DNA of 64,000 bases from Stratiolaelaps scimitus. Its lineage: Eukaryota > Arthropoda > Arachnida > Mesostigmata > Laelapidae. Location of the stretch: the NCBI GenBank assembly GCA_019614645.1, contig JABWDB010000003.1:17755001-17819000 (forward strand). Direction: 5' to 3'. Each line of letters opens with the position of its first letter. Position 1 is the first letter of the stretch. The notes under the pieces are model-generated. The model worked only from the letters and a program-made list of their open reading frames with translations. It had not been told where the DNA came from and did not search any database. This document shows, one piece after another, positions 12,001-25,264 of this stretch. Both the position numbers and the translations under genes were made by a program.

Positions 12001-14484
12001 TCTGTCCCTATCCCCGAGTATAGAAAGACACCATTCTAAATAGAGAGGGTCTATAGAGTCAAGTCATCAATGCCCAGTATGAAATGAAATTGTTCTGAAA
12101 TCAAACAGTAGAAAATACCGCTGGCAAAACTTGATTCGCATTTGGTCAAATAACGAGAACATTCAGTATTATCAAATCGAACAGTCAACGGATGCTACTT
12201 CTATAATTAGCTGACACCTATGTAGCTGTGTACTGTCGAATCCTCTTAATGGTAGCACCCAAATGGGACGAATATCGAAAACTGCTCTTGAATGTTTGTG
12301 TTCAAATCGGCACTGGAAGGTGTTATAGTAGGAATCGACTGTGAATATTAGGGTATCATTATATTTATAGGTTATTTTTATTGGGGTTATTTTTATATGG
12401 ACTTGTTCCTAGTAGTTGTCCACCGCCTTCCCATTCAGAGTATACGCGAAAGATGGCTTTGTTTGTCTATTTTGCATTTTCGTTCAATGGAATTTTTTTG
12501 TCTTCGACAGCTACAAATTTCGCCAGCTATATTTTCGACTGTTTTCTTCTAGAGGAGTTTCATTTGACTTCCTCCTTCATCTGGTCATTGATGACTTGGA
12601 TCTTCTGACTCTCTATGTTTACAATGATACCTTTCCATTCACTTCCGTAAGCTAGGTTTGAAGTGGCGGACCAGGTGGGGGACATATCTGTCTGCTATCG
12701 CTAGCGCACGCTGAATAGAGAATCGAACAAAAGCAGAGGCGGGTGGAGTACCCCACCCTATAATCAACAAGGCTGTCATATTCTATATCCAAGTATTTAA
12801 TTGAACATTGTCAGAAAATTCAATGTTTAATGCTTGCTGCACAGCTGAGGAAGTAATCATGTCTTTAAAGGCTTCACAAAGGTCCCACATCTGAAGACCA
12901 GTGCCGTCAACCATGTTGTTTCTGATTGATCTAAAAATATACGAACGCGCTCAAACAATGCCCCAGATACGCCCTAGATATTTACAAAATGCATTGCACG
13001 CTCGATCGGTCGTTTTCAACTGCACCCGTCCGTCTGAGCGTTCTCTTGCAAAAGCTGTGTACCTTGCAACGAGGTGACCGGATGTAATAGCACAGTGGTT
13101 TGCTGCACAGTGTTCGTATTGTTCCAATATATAAGACAGCAATTACAACTAGGACAGTCCCCAGAAGTTTATGAACGCTTGAATCGTTTTTCCAAAGTAC
13201 CAATGTAATCATTTGTTCCATGCGAACATCGTCGCGTTTGGTCGAAACGGTGACACGGTGATACAGCGGTAACTGGCGACATCGTGTCCGGTCATATTCG
13301 GAAGTTGACGTTTGGTTGTATTTAACTATGACGACGAAAGATGGCGCTCGATTTCGTAGATTATTCCAAAAGTAATTCGTATCCACAGCATCCGTCAGCT
13401 TAAAACAGATGATCAATACATCCATATTTGTCGAGGAACCAAGTCTCTCGTGGGGCCAGCATATCACTATAGAATTTGTTGATTCGTTTCATTGCACTTG
13501 TTACGGCTGTTACTGGGCTTTTTCGTTTTAGCGGAAACCAGTGAACATTCAGAAGTAGCTTGGTTCTAGTGCCCCACAGTCACATGCGGTTAAATAGTTA
13601 CTTGTTTTTCGTTCGTTACATGTGCGAACTATGCTACTTCTTGCCTACATACCTTCAGTGCTAAGCTAGAGCATTAAGCTAAGGATTAGCTGGTCCGAGC
13701 CACTGAACAGTTGAATAAACTCGACTTGGCAATGACAAACGACATGGGTTTAAGCGCAAGGTTCGAGCAGCGGGATAATTTGTTGAAGGAATATCATTTG
13801 ATATTCATCAAGTTGGCTGACCCAAAACTTCATGGCTTAGTGAAACGATAACATGTATGATCTATTATAGAAGGGAGCATGCATCAGTGCTTAGCAAGGG
13901 CCGCTATCTCAATGAACTGAGACATACCCCAATCAGCAAAAGTGCATCACCAGTCAGCTACGTATCGATAAACTGCTCAAGAAACACTTTGCACGAGAAC
14001 TGAATGTGGAACATGTGCTTCACAGTGAAATAAAGCCAAGGAATAAGACATCTTTATTTACAAATCACCCAGGTAACGACAGAGACCGTCTCATAGTTCC
14101 AAGTACATACATATGTATGGCGTGCATTTATTATCAGCTGAAAACACCACTCTGAATGCTGCACCATGCTCGAGACACACGAAAATACGTTTGGCCTTCA
14201 GACATACTAATTATCGTCCGACACACCGCGATTGACTACGATTTGTGATCACCGGTTCGACCCTGACCGGCATGATAGATCCTTGAAGCAGTGCTACATA
14301 GCCAGATCGAGGCCTGTCATGGGGAGGCAGCAGAGGGTCAGAGGTTAAGTGAGAACGAAAAAAGAATCGCCTTTAAAGCATATTCGTACGTATTAGATTT
14401 GCCCTCTTTATCTCGGGTCTAAAAAACAACACCGGATAGATGTCGAAGGCGTTAACCTCGCATAGAAATCTATACTAGTAGTAA

Positions 14485-15146
14485 GTGACGTTGGGATATG
14501 TCATGTCCATCTGGGGCAATGGATATAAAGAGGTAGTAGATAGAGGGAGAGTAATTCAAAATGATGCACTTCGAGCAGTGTTTGGAAGGTCCCGCAGAGA
14601 GTCTGTTACCGATCTCTATGGCAGGTACAAACTCCTCACCGTGGATAAGTTAAGTCAGGTTTCCACCAAGATTCTGGCTTTCAAAATGATCAAGGGTATA
14701 ATACCGTCTGATGTCGAGTTCCCCATTGTGGCCGTCGACAGAAAAACTTCTCGCCGGACAACAGAGTTTGTACTACCTACAGCCGTCAGGGTAACTACTT
14801 GCCAGTCTCTGGCTTATCAGATGCCGTTGGTTTGGAGCTCGCTCCCGAAGGAGGTTAGGGAGCTCACATCTACCAGGAAGTTTGCCAAGGAGATAAAGAA
14901 AATATTGCAGTTATAATGTTATATAATTGTGTGAATTAGATACCCTGAATATTGTGAATTGTAAATAATTTGAGTGAATGTAAATATCTGTTGACAGAAT
15001 AATCTATTATAATTGTGAAATCGTAATTGCATGAACAATTTGGTGATAATACACTCTTACTTTTACCCTATTTTTTAATCGAGAACTTAAGCATTGTAAA
15101 ATTGCAGTTCCGGAAATAAACCGCAAATGTTATGTTATGTTATGTT
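14485..15146 (+). mobile_element. 5'-truncated non-LTR retrotransposon: C-terminal RT region, 3' UTR and (ATGTT)4 tail
   Basis: The 143-residue frame (14485-14916) starts near SIWGNGYKEVVD and contains VIQNDALRAVFGRSRRE, LYGRYKLL, LAFKMIKGIIP and, at the end, WSSLPKEVRELTSTRKF. This is the order seen downstream of the RT palm in many LINE ORF2 proteins (W-G, then Q-N-x-A-L-R-A, then L-P-x-x-I-R). A stop lies just before it, so most of ORF2 is missing. A 230-bp AT-rich 3' UTR ends in the tail motif at 15081-15111 and four ATGTT units (15127-15146), a typical LINE end repeat. Clade is unresolved (CR1/L2 or Jockey group). The tail motif is shared with the SINEs in this window. Confidence 0.85.
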
Positions 15147-18100
15147 AACAATATTTATAATATATCGAAGAACCACTCTGTTACCGTCTCTGCCTATGTT
15201 TTTCCCTTGCAGTAGGTACCTGAATTATTATTGGGGTTGCTCCCCGCCTCACGACGAGGAGCACATTTCTGCTGGCGCATCCTGGTGTCATGGCACACAG
15301 ACATTGATGTGGTCCACCTCAAACATGTTATCATGCAGCCACGACGACAGAATCCTTCTCTCCGTTTGATGTTATGTAAAAATATTTCACACTGGTAGTC
15401 TGCATTATATGCACTTAATCAAACAAATAGGGTTTGCCGTTCCAGTCATATTGAGGACGGCATCCATTCAGCGTTGTAGCTCCCCGAGATATAGTAATGA
15501 GCGCAGTTTTCACATCGTTTTCACGTGAGGAAACGAAAAACAGCAATATGAAGTATAATTAAAAATCAATTAATCGATACCAGCCTTTACAGAAATAGTT
15601 ACCGTCCGTCCCACTCAGCTTGCGTATACGCTGCCGCCATTGTGCGTCAGCACATTATTACGTATGCGCCTCGTTGAGTTTCCGGTAGGTATAACGTATT
15701 TTGCGTTTCTACCGAATACTATTTACGTTAACGGACGCTCCGTTCTCTGAGGACCTTTTCCGTGCTAACTTGAGCCCATGCGCTGCTAATTGGCAATTTC
15801 GTCCCTATTTATACCTGACCTTTCGACTGCGCTTGACGTGCTAACAACATAAGAATGCCCATAACTGAAAAGATTTTGCGTAATGCGGTCTGAGTAATAA
15901 TTAGAATGTTATATAATTTGCCTATGAAGATGAACGAATTACACCCGACAAAATATACGTGTGGAGTGTGCTAGAGCATGCTTGTCGCGATTCAGCGTTC
16001 GACATAGCTTACAGAGAACGTTTTGCACATGGTATTGTGTACATTCGTAAGCATTGTATAGTTTACAACTCTGATATGTTCGTTCACAGCGAGTGCTTCT
16101 CTTGAGCATAGCTGTAAAGGTGTCGGTCTGTGACTGCAACGTCAGCAAAGTATATATAACAGTTGTAATCATTCAGATGATTTAGTCTTCGTCTAGATAT
16201 GCCGCGTTCCTGGGTACATCCACGTTATTTAAATGCGCCAAACCCTCCTTTTTAGCATGCTGCTATGTCTACGACGATCAGCTATGAAACAATGCGCCCG
16301 TCAGAAAAAAGCAACCCAGTGCATTAATTACAAACGTTATCGATATAACCTCTAAAGCAGATATTCACGGGCGCGTCTTCTTACCTCAACGCCGCCTCGA
16401 ACGACCGCACGTACACATAGAGTAGTGCGCATGCGTCTCATACGCCGTGAGCTCAGTTGTGGGCGGTGGTGGCGTGTCAAGGTGCTCAACGATGTCACAA
16501 GTAGTGACTGTCCGTACAACTAACAAGCAACAGCAGTAATAATAGTAACAACACGAGAGAGACAACGCTTTCTCGATGAATCGACCCGGGTCTCCCTTGT
16601 TCCCCTATGCTTTTTCGTGGTGCTCGGATAGCGCCTAGACTAACCATAGGGTTTCAGCTGGCATTGTGGACGCGCTCAGACACCTCCCCGTCTGTTTTTG
16701 TTCAGTCTGATTCGCGGAAGAGAAGCAAACTTTTACCCTTGATAAATAAATTAATTAAGCTCACGATGATTGTAGTGAGTTTTCAAATAACCGTTACCCA
16801 GTCCAATTTTTAGTTGTTTCCCTTTCATTATTATCATCATTGTTATGTTTATTCCACAAGTAACTAATCAATTATAAACGATGAAAAATAGTGGAAAGCA
16901 TTATAATTACGACTTAATTTGGCCGTCATTGAATTCGAACAAATTGGCAAAAGTTGAACATTGATTTAACAAGTTGAAACTCGCATTTTCTCGTAGTTGA
17001 AATGAATACATGATATCAGCGTCGGCATCAGCTAACTTTCGAAATCATGGGCTGAGCTGCGAAGTATGACAATGTTATTAAATTAATACCTCGGTCTCAC
17101 TCTTTGTTCTAGTATATCTTTATGGCGAGCACAATGATTCGTGCAATTCCTGCGATTAGATTGTGGGCACTCTTTCGCGCGTATACTTTCATGTTATGTA
17201 GTAGCGTCCGTGAACGACACCACCTCTCTCATAGTCGTGGAATTCGCTTATGTATGAGCTGTCCGCCTTTGAAGACAAGAAGTTGAACCCTAAGTGAGAC
17301 CTGGATCATCGCGTATCAGGTTGGAGCCAGCCTTTTGAAGTGGGACCCCTTTTTTCTTCTTTGTAGCCCTGTCTCCGAGGGTTTATCCTACACCACACCC
17401 GTATTCGTCGCCGCCGTCGTCGTCGTCGTCATCGAGCCTTGATGTTCGGGACTATCTCGACGACACTAGGACGACAGGGAGCACAAGGGGTTTTACTTGG
17501 TGTCCCGATAGACGCCACGGACTCACGGTCGTCAACTCCGTACTGAGTGGTCAAAGTAGGGGATGGGTTAGAGAGACAAGCTGTTTGGCATGCCTGTGTC
17601 AGGTGCCTAGACGACGGCCTGACTCCCTTCGAACTCAGCTCACGATCTTCATTTCCTCTTCGCGAGGACGGGAAGGGGGCACCGAGCCCTGCTGCTTGGA
17701 CCTGGCACCGGCGGACGTCTGGTGGCGGTTGTCTCCTCTCCGTTTCTCTTCTATGGGACTGCGCGACCTCCTAGTGCCCGTCGTCTTTGCTTAATGTGAT
17801 GTCAGTAACCACGTTACAGCTACTACCAAGTACAGCCCGGAGGAGCAACGGGCATGGGGTTGGTCCTCCTAAGGAATCGAAGCCCGGGCTAGAGGCGTGT
17901 CAGCCCGTCGAAGCAGGCGCGAACACCCTGGCATTAGAGATGCACCAACACTCTCCTGGAACCGTGTGACTGTAAACTAAAAAGTGTCATTGACCGAAAT
18001 CGTTTCGCCATTCAATGGTGCGTTGTATTTCGTTAACATGATGTTTTTTATGTTTGCTATGGGAACGACGACAGGAGTCGAGTTTGCAGTTAATGGGTAT

Positions 18101-19299
18101 TTTCGAAAAGGAGCCGCATCTAGTGTGAGGCTTATGACTGATTGTTACTTCACGAACAGGCAACGAAGATGTGTATATACAACTTCTTGGAGCGTTATTA
18201 CGGCCCATTGCGCCGGGGAAGCCGATATAGAGGTGTACGGAGATTTCCATGTAAGAAGCGTCCGCAGAGAGTGTGAGAGGCACATATCTTTTCCCAAAGT
18301 TGTATATACAGTTGATACAGGAAGCATAACTGTGTTTCTCTGAAACAGGCTGAATAGCGGTGGTAGAACTTTAAGAGTATGTTTTTGTGGTATTTGTCGG
18401 CTAAGGCGGTCGTTGCTGTTACATATAAGTGACAAAAGGAGGAATAACCTTGCCCTAAAAAGAGCAAACGTCAGCTAATATATAGGCTCCTCAAATACCA
18501 GAATACGTGATGCCAGAAAGGCCACTATTCAGTGGATCAGACTTAATGACCAAATAAGGCCAAATCGGAAATCCTTGATAGGTTCTAAGCCAGGGGATAT
18601 CTTACGCTGGTGGATGTTATCCTTCCATGTACAGTGAGATGACGTATACTCTCATTCTTGTGTTGTTTGCTTGGATTTAACGTAACGCCAGCACTGCGTT
18701 CAATTTGCGGTGAATCTCTGGTCATTCTGCCAGCCGAAGGTATTCGTCTATTACAATAAATTGCGGTATCTAGCATTAAATCCAATAGTCATTGTCTCCA
18801 GATGATGTACGAGTCTGCAAGAACTGTACGCCCCTATGCGAGGGGATTGTTGACTCCTGGTTCTTGCTATGGCTCTTACTTGAGTCTTTGTCCACAACTG
18901 CGAATTGCACATCGATTCGAATGTCCTTCATCGCATAAGTGAAGGCCTTCGTTCCGACTGAGCAAACGCAACACCACTCTTAAATGAAGGAGAAAAGAAA
19001 GTTCAAGAGATTCGTAAAGCGACGGGGGGAAATTCAACTCGGCAAGAGCCGAGGCCCTCTCCCACCCCCAAAGCCCCACCGGTTCTCTTGATTCCTGATC
19101 TCTCAGTCTGCATACAAATGGCAGGGTTCGCTTTAATTCCCTTATTCGTGTTCCTTCGAAACTAATGCCAGCTAAAAATACCCAGCCGGCTACAAGTTGG
19201 ACGACAAACAACGATTCTTGAACAGATCCTGTTGTCGGACAATGGAGGCCGTTCCGTGAAGCGAAACCGGTGTCAGAGGAAATTCTGTTTTAGGACCAA

Positions 19300-19325
19300 A
19301 TATATATATATATATATATATATAC
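19300..19325. repeat. TA microsatellite
   Basis: TA array. Other arrays lie at about 19797-19832 (followed by a GA run), 19897-19917, 37218-37236, 39079-39105, 39700-39725, 45371-45386, 57333-57352 and 63797-63818. Confidence 0.95.
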
Positions 19326-19792
19326 ATACATATATCTGTGCTATAGTGTCTAGCATATATTATGTATAACACACACCTCCTAGACGCTATAATGAGTAAG
19401 ATATTGACGTAATGACGTGTCTCAATTTCGATGTAACGATGTTCGTCAAAAGGGACCTCTGGTGTCTTCATGGTGCGTAGGTGCTGGCGTGTGAAACACT
19501 ATTGCATGTGTCGCTATAATTAAAATCGACTCTGTGCCAGCAAACACAGATAGAGCAAACAATGCATTCTTATGGAGAATTGAGAGGCGAATGAGAGTGT
19601 CATTACCTATATTGTATATGACTATCTCTTAAAAATAGAACACACCGAACCATTAAATCACTAAAGAATGTGCCAAAATAGCTCTTCTTCTTAGCTTGTG
19701 TTGATACCTCCCGTGTCACATATGCACAGTACTTTAGCTTAATAAAGCTGTACACGACTAACTGAACTCGTAGATATTGAGGCTAATGCACG

Positions 19793-19837
<45 letters not shown>

Positions 19838-21674
19838 AGAGAGAAAGACCGCAACGGAAGCCAGCAGAAGCCAATATAACAAGTGCCAACAAAAATTATA
19901 TATATATATATATATAGTGATTGATTCATCCGGATACATTTATTTTTGATTGGTTAAACAGAGTGTAGCTATACAATCATTATAGAGACTTTTTGGGCAG
20001 AGGCAGTTTGGGTAGGTCGAGGCGGTCAAGGGCCCGAGGGAGGCCATTCATCATCATATTTGTCACTTATTTTTCACTATTTTGTTACTTAAATACATTA
20101 GTGTTAATAATCGAAACACAAATGCAAGCAATGCTTTTGAAATGCAAAACCTTGTTACTCTAAGGTAACGATCACAAGGAAAAACAACGTCACTGCCAGC
20201 TTTCAATGTTCATAATAGCACCGCGGCCAGCCAGTAAATAAAACAGACACTCAATATCGATCATTATGTCTAACTAGCCAGCTGCAAGTATTCTATATGT
20301 ACCCTGCTGAAAGTGACTACTTTCACAGAGCAGGAACGTCGTCGACGAAGGTCGAAGTGATTATTGCTAACGGCGGCGGGCGAAGGACCCTTCGTCGAAG
20401 GGAGTGGCGAGGGACGGGATACGAGCCGGCAAATGCGGTGCTGCATTATTATGAGCGGCGTACGTACATTGTATATAAAGTGCCATTTCGCCCTGTGAGG
20501 TTCGCTGGTGTAGAGAAGCCGGTTGCTGCCTGCTTCCGATCCCCAGCCCGTCCACAACGGACCCGCTCACTCTACTCAGATGTATGATCAGGTTACCCGG
20601 CAACTCATTACTCAGCAGAGATCTCCCTGTTTCGTGCCGTACGAATAGCTCCGGAGAGTTGTAAGCCTGTCGGCCGGAATGCCGGTGTCGCTATGAGCTC
20701 TCTTTTCTAGGTCTCATGATACTTGAAACAGGAACGCGAGCTCCGAGCAATTCCGATATGAAATACCGGCCAGCCGACAAGGGGGCTGGCAGGTTTTCCT
20801 GCCCTGCATAGAATCCATAGTGGCCGCGTATGTTCTCGATGATATTCGAGGTCGCTAATGCTGCTATCGGGTAGAGTTTCGAATTCGAAGGAGGCCAGAC
20901 CGCGATAGATTAACTGGAGATGTAAAATAGTAGGTAAAACTATTTCAAGGTGGTCTTCATAACGACGCTGACATGGACCGCAACGTGTGTATCTGGTCGC
21001 TGAAATGGTCGGTGATGAACCAAGCGATGAGGCGCCTTAGTGAGAGATACATGTCTGTCTGCTTGCAGTGTATGCTATCAATTATGTTTTCTAAGGCTAC
21101 AAATTAACTAGTATAATAAGACCGAATATATCGATCTGCCGTATATATATATCGATATCAGCGTGCCAACATTTCTTCATATCAACAATATAATAGTATT
21201 TCTATGTAATAATGTGGTGGTGGGATTTTCAGCAAAGTCTGTCGCTGACTACGACTGGTCTTGAGCTTGCTAAAGGACGGTACGGCGTCACACCATTTTG
21301 AATACATGGAATAAATAATAGACTGCTAAAACAGCGGGCGACATAATACAGCTATTGTATGAGAGTGACTTTTGCGTACCACATCAATCCTGGCAGCTTC
21401 TATTATAATTATATGCGTTGGCTTATAGTCTCGTATAACAATTGTGATATACCATGAGTAAGATGAAGACGCTAGGAGCTGTGAAATATCCATATATGAA
21501 AGATTTTCTACTTGCGAACGGTGTACCACAAGCAAGACAATCTGTGTAAACTGTGTGTAACTGCATTTTCTAGACAATTTCGTAAGTAATTTCCATTTCT
21601 AGTTCCTGCAGTTCATCCTTCCACGTAATGATTACAGATGATATTAGAGTTTTCCTTGCTTGCTCATTTTCCAG

Positions 21675-21803
21675 GAATCATCGTTGAGGACCAGGACCTA
21701 GCGAAACATTTCCACTACATCGCATCCAAATTAGTCGACTCGAACCTCAAGGCCGTATCGAGGGTCATCCAAAATGACGATATTCTTGAGGCTATTCAAA
21801 GCA
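21675..21803 (+). CDS. Kainate-type ionotropic glutamate receptor, exon 2 (start of the ATD)
   Basis: 129-nt exon encoding residues 44-86, with acceptor ttttccag and donor gca|gtaagtt, phase 1 on both sides. The peptide starts GIIVEDQDLAKHFHYIASKL and runs to DDILEAIQS. It corresponds to the first beta strand and helix A of the periplasmic-binding-protein-like ATD upper lobe, where kainate and AMPA receptors carry a G-x-x-x-E start and an amphipathic helix. A 223-bp intron follows. The ATD sits outside the cell and steers subunit assembly in receptors of this family. Confidence 0.88.
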
Positions 21804-22026
21804 GTAAGTTACAAATCCACAAGACTCAAATGCCCGTTTCGCTGTTTGATAGACGAACCATGCGTTTCGTGGGAGCACTATTTCTTCGCGGATATATCAA
21901 GGAGACAATGACGAATCAATGTGCAACAAGCGTCTCTTAAGTTGGTTACGACTGCTATTCCTAATGTGGATGCTGTTGGCTCATTAATATTGTACGTCGT
22001 CGTCTACGTTGTTGTTTCGTTTGCAG

Positions 22027-22278
22027 TGTGCGCGTTGATGGAATCCGATGTGAACGTTGTCTTTGGGCCAACCTCACCCGTGAGCTCACTGCATGTTTCA
22101 TCAATGGCTCGCCATTTCGATCTTCCGCACATCGAGTTCCGTTGGGATCCGTCGCTTGTCGATGACGAACACTCGCTGAACCTCTTCCCTGACCCAGTGC
22201 AGATTGCCGAGGCGCAAACAGCCCTCATGGAATACTGGAAGTGGAAGAATATCGCTCTCATATACGAGAGCGACGATG
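22027..22278 (+). CDS. Kainate-type ionotropic glutamate receptor, exon 3 (ATD upper lobe)
   Basis: 252-nt exon for residues 87-170, phase 1 to phase 1, acceptor cgtttgcag and donor gatg|gtgagc. The peptide carries the family signature VVFGPTSP (about 97-104), the HIEFRWDP segment, where vertebrate kainate receptors have a similar P-H-x-x-x-R-W-D pattern, LFPDP, and YWKWKNIALIYESDD at the end (equivalent of the W-x-x-x-x-x-I-Y-x-x-x-D strand). Cys88 lies where iGluRs have the first cysteine of the ATD disulfide; its partner is predicted in exon 6. This exon gives the strongest family assignment in the window. Confidence 0.95.
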
Positions 22279-22559
22279 GTGAGCGTGTAGTAACTAACTA
22301 ACAGAAGGATTCGTATGACGACCTGGCTGGTCAACGTGGCTCAATAATGTCTCAAGTGTATATATATATATGTGCGAACGAAAACCAGGCATCTTGGCAA
22401 AAACACTTTCGAACGATGATGTGATTTGGCATATGCCACTGAGCCATGCAGTATGTGTAGACGTCGCGCAGGCTTATTGGCAACCATATCAACCACTATT
22501 GCCCCTAATTCTCAGTGAGGGTGATTACTGACGTTGCGTCTAATAAATGAAAAAAAGAT

Positions 22560-24050
22560 CGCTGACCAAACAATTGGCAGCAGCAGCAGCAACGTGAACG
22601 TCAAAAGCGACGGGGCGAACGGCAGACGAGGTGTGGGTCGTCGGGGGTTGTGATTGCCCAATGTATTCGCCATCCTCACCAGCTGGCGCCTCCTGCCGCT
22701 GGCGCTGCCGCTCTCTTAATTTCTATATGATTCAGCTCCGTTCAGATCTGCGAAGGGGCCGTGCCAAGACAAGAGAACGGGAGCGAGAGAGTGAGTTAGT
22801 TCCGGCCGCCGCCGCCACCGCCACCACCCCCCCCACCATCATCATCACAACATTTACTCACCACGACCATCCACCCTCTTGCACCAATCCTCCTCGCTTC
22901 CTTGCTGCTTTCTCAACCAAGATCCAAGTACATAGCCTGCGCTATCTCTCTACGGCACAGAGAGTCGAAATGGAATAAAGCTTCTTGGAGCTCTTTAGGA
23001 GGCGAACAGGAGACGGTCGACCAGGGGGAGAGGGTGTTTGCCCAGGATTCGTACGAGACTCCTGTCATTGCTGCTGCTGCTGCTGGAGGCGGAGAAGTGG
23101 CGTGGCTAAGCGGACGCGTATTACAGATGAACAACGACGACGACGACGATGAGAAGAAGGAGAATTCCCATGAACGAATATTAGCTTCTGCGACGTTTCT
23201 AATTTGTGGCCGCCAACTAATTGCGCCTCTGCAGATGCTCTGGCTTGGGAGGCGAACAGGGCCGCCGAGCCCTGTCTGGCCTCGCCCTGCTCCTCTGCTG
23301 CCCTCGGGGAGAAGGCAGCGCAGACGAGAAGTGCTAGTAGAGAATTATGATGATGATGCCGGCGGTCGCGTCAGTGGCAATGGTGGTGCTGAAGGCCTTG
23401 TGTCTCGCGCTGCACTCGCATGTGTGCGTGTGCTACGTGTGTGGAGCTGCGCGTGTAACAAGTAGTAGAGAGTTTCATGGGGTACAGAATGGGGATGGCT
23501 GAGGGTCGTCGGTTGCGACTCGTTGTCAGTCTCGAAGAAGTAACAGCAATGCCTGCTCTAGTATTAGTAGCTGTAGTAGTAGTAACAGCAGTAGTAGTTA
23601 AACAGAACGAACGACCAAAAGAAAGAAAGAAAGAAAGAAAGAAAGAAGGAGAGAAAGAAGCCAGCTGCGGCAGACGTCGGCCGTCGTAGCCGCGGCCTTA
23701 CCAGCCGAAACACCACTTCACCCCAGCGAAACACCAACAACAACGGCAGCACCAAGACCAGCAGCGCACGCAGAATCGGAGGCCACTGGAGCGGCCGGCG
23801 CAAGCGGCAATGCCAGATGGAGGTGTAACGGAAGACATAAGTGAGTAGCATTGCTGCTGCTGCTGTTGCTCTTGCCTTCGTTGCTGTCGGTCCGACCATC
23901 AAACGGTCAGGTCGGCCGTCCTGATCGAGAAACCGACGAATCCATACGGAGTCACAGAGAAAATGTAACGGCAGTAGTGGTAGCCTGACGGGGGCGGGCA
24001 GCACTAATACGGGCAAGCCCCAAGCCCCCAAGTATTCGCACATAGTGCAT
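22560..24050. other. GC-rich island in intron 3
   Basis: A GC-rich block with GCAGCA, GCCGCC, GACGAC and GTAGTA runs, between exons 3 and 4. Open frames on both strands overlap and encode homopolymer-like stretches. It could be an internal promoter or untranslated first exon; no coding evidence. Confidence 0.45.
23621..23660. repeat. GAAA microsatellite
   Basis: GAAA units with a few changes at the right end. Other purine/pyrimidine runs: GA at about 36509-36530, TC at 46373-46398 and 60452-60469. Confidence 0.9.
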
Positions 24051-24414
24051 GGCCTTCTCGATTACCACTTGCTAGTTCTCTCTCAGTTGTTAACAAACGA
24101 ACGACAGACAGGTTGAACAGTGCTGCCGAACGTCAATTCTTAACATATAATACACAATATCATACAGTGTAGTATTGTGCGCTTATTCTCCGATTCTCCG
24201 GATGTAAACACATTTTCATTTGCTGTCGATATAATCAGACCAATTCGAGATCGAACCGCCGGAAGGTGCTGCTGGTGGGAGCGGCTAATTAGCGCCTTCT
24301 GATGTGAAGTATAGTATCATAAATCGTGCGGGTGCATGTGGTGATAATAACGGCGATTAACGGCAAATAGAAAAGATAAGAAAGATCTCATGTTGCGATA
24401 TATATATTTGCATT

Positions 24415-24415
24415 G

Positions 24416-24482
<67 letters not shown>
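24415..24482. repeat. Long TA microsatellite
   Basis: Roughly thirty TA units with one AA interruption, ending at the LINE fragment at 24483. Confidence 0.95.
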
Positions 24483-24485
<3 letters not shown>

Positions 24486-24740
24486 GAACGGATGGTAGCC
24501 TATGTTAGGCCAATCTGGAGCCCAGGTCTAAAGAAAGATCAGGAACTGATAATGAAAATATCGAAGAACTTTATAAGACGAGTGGCATACAAATGTGAAT
24601 GTAACAAGGAGAATGTAAAAATTGTACATGTGCATCAGCGTTTTAAAGCCCCAGATAAAGCCTTACTTAGCAAAGTCGAAGTGAAACAACCGTCGAGATT
24701 CAAACTACCTATAATATTATACCTTCGTAATAATATATGA
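24483..24740 (+). mobile_element. LINE reverse-transcriptase 3' fragment beside a long TA array
   Basis: The frame directly after the TA array reads VRPIWSPGLKKDQELIMKIS, then KNFIRRVAYK. This matches the 'Y-x-x-x-V-W-S-P-x-L-x-K-D-I-x-x-I-E-x-V-Q-R-x-F-T-R-R' segment after the palm domain in CR1/Jockey-type LINEs. About 85 codons remain and a stop follows at 24738-24740. The 5' side is cut by the microsatellite. It is a different family or a much diverged copy compared with the LINE at 14485. Confidence 0.7.
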
Positions 24741-25264
24741 CACCTTTGACTAAACAGCATCTATATTTAAGTCAGGCACGTTGAATATTTAACAAAATGT
24801 AATAAAACAATATGTGACTAAACATGACTAAACAACCTATGACTAAAGAGTCTAGAAATACATGGGTGAGACGTTGCTATTTGAGGATGCTATATCTTAT
24901 TCAGAGCTGTCTCATATCTTATTCAGAGCGGTTCGAAGGACGTGCTTCATCGATCCAGTTCATTCGACTAAAGCCGTAATGTTGGGGAGGTAATAGACCT
25001 CTCAATTTTTTTCGACGCCTCAGCTCACCTTAGGCAAAAACAAAATTATTTCACCACAAAGTTAGATTAGAACCCACATCTACAGACGCGGTCTAGGCAG
25101 CTCGCTCGAGTAGACAAGCGGCTTTTAGTATATTGATTCAGAAATTGCAATATTCCCAGGGGGAGAGAGAGAGAGAGATTAGTACCTCAGCCTGTCTGAC
25201 CCAGCAGATGACCAGAGGTGGCCCGTTGTAGTCCGTTCTCGCTAAGACGTTCTCTGATTTGCAG

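Larger units (their letters stand above)
4847..21674 (+). other. Intron 1 of the receptor gene (16.8 kb)
   Basis: Bounded by gtaagc and ttttccag. Contents from left: a GC-rich area to about 6460 with CTG/GTT runs (5310-5400) and a GGC run (6435-6457); the Tc3-like transposon (about 6583-7380); about 7.9-14.2 kb with no recognised gene apart from a short tandem repeat at 8955-9005 and a CAA run at 10375-10401; a LINE 3' end (14485-15146); and 15.2-21.6 kb with no recognised gene but several TA arrays and a CGT/CGC run at about 17408-17435. Open frames such as 17984-18343 and 20297-20587 show no domain. Confidence 0.75.
22279..25264 (+). other. Intron 3 of the receptor gene (3.0 kb)
   Basis: Bounded by gtgagc and gatttgcag. 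Contains a GC-rich island with triplet runs (about 22560-24050), a GAAA microsatellite, a long TA array and a LINE fragment (24483-24740). A degenerate tRNA-like segment on the minus strand lies at about 25060-25130. Open frames inside the island (for example 22902-23465 +, 23564-24043 -) are rich in simple runs and show no domain, so I do not call them genes. Confidence 0.75.

Noticed and set aside
14225..14275. B-box-like GGTTCGACCC
   Set aside because: No A box or tRNA fold at the right distance and no match to the other SINEs here.
25060..25130. Minus-strand tRNA-like segment
   Set aside because: Only a weak B box (GGTTCTAATC) and a vague A box; too degenerate to list as an element.
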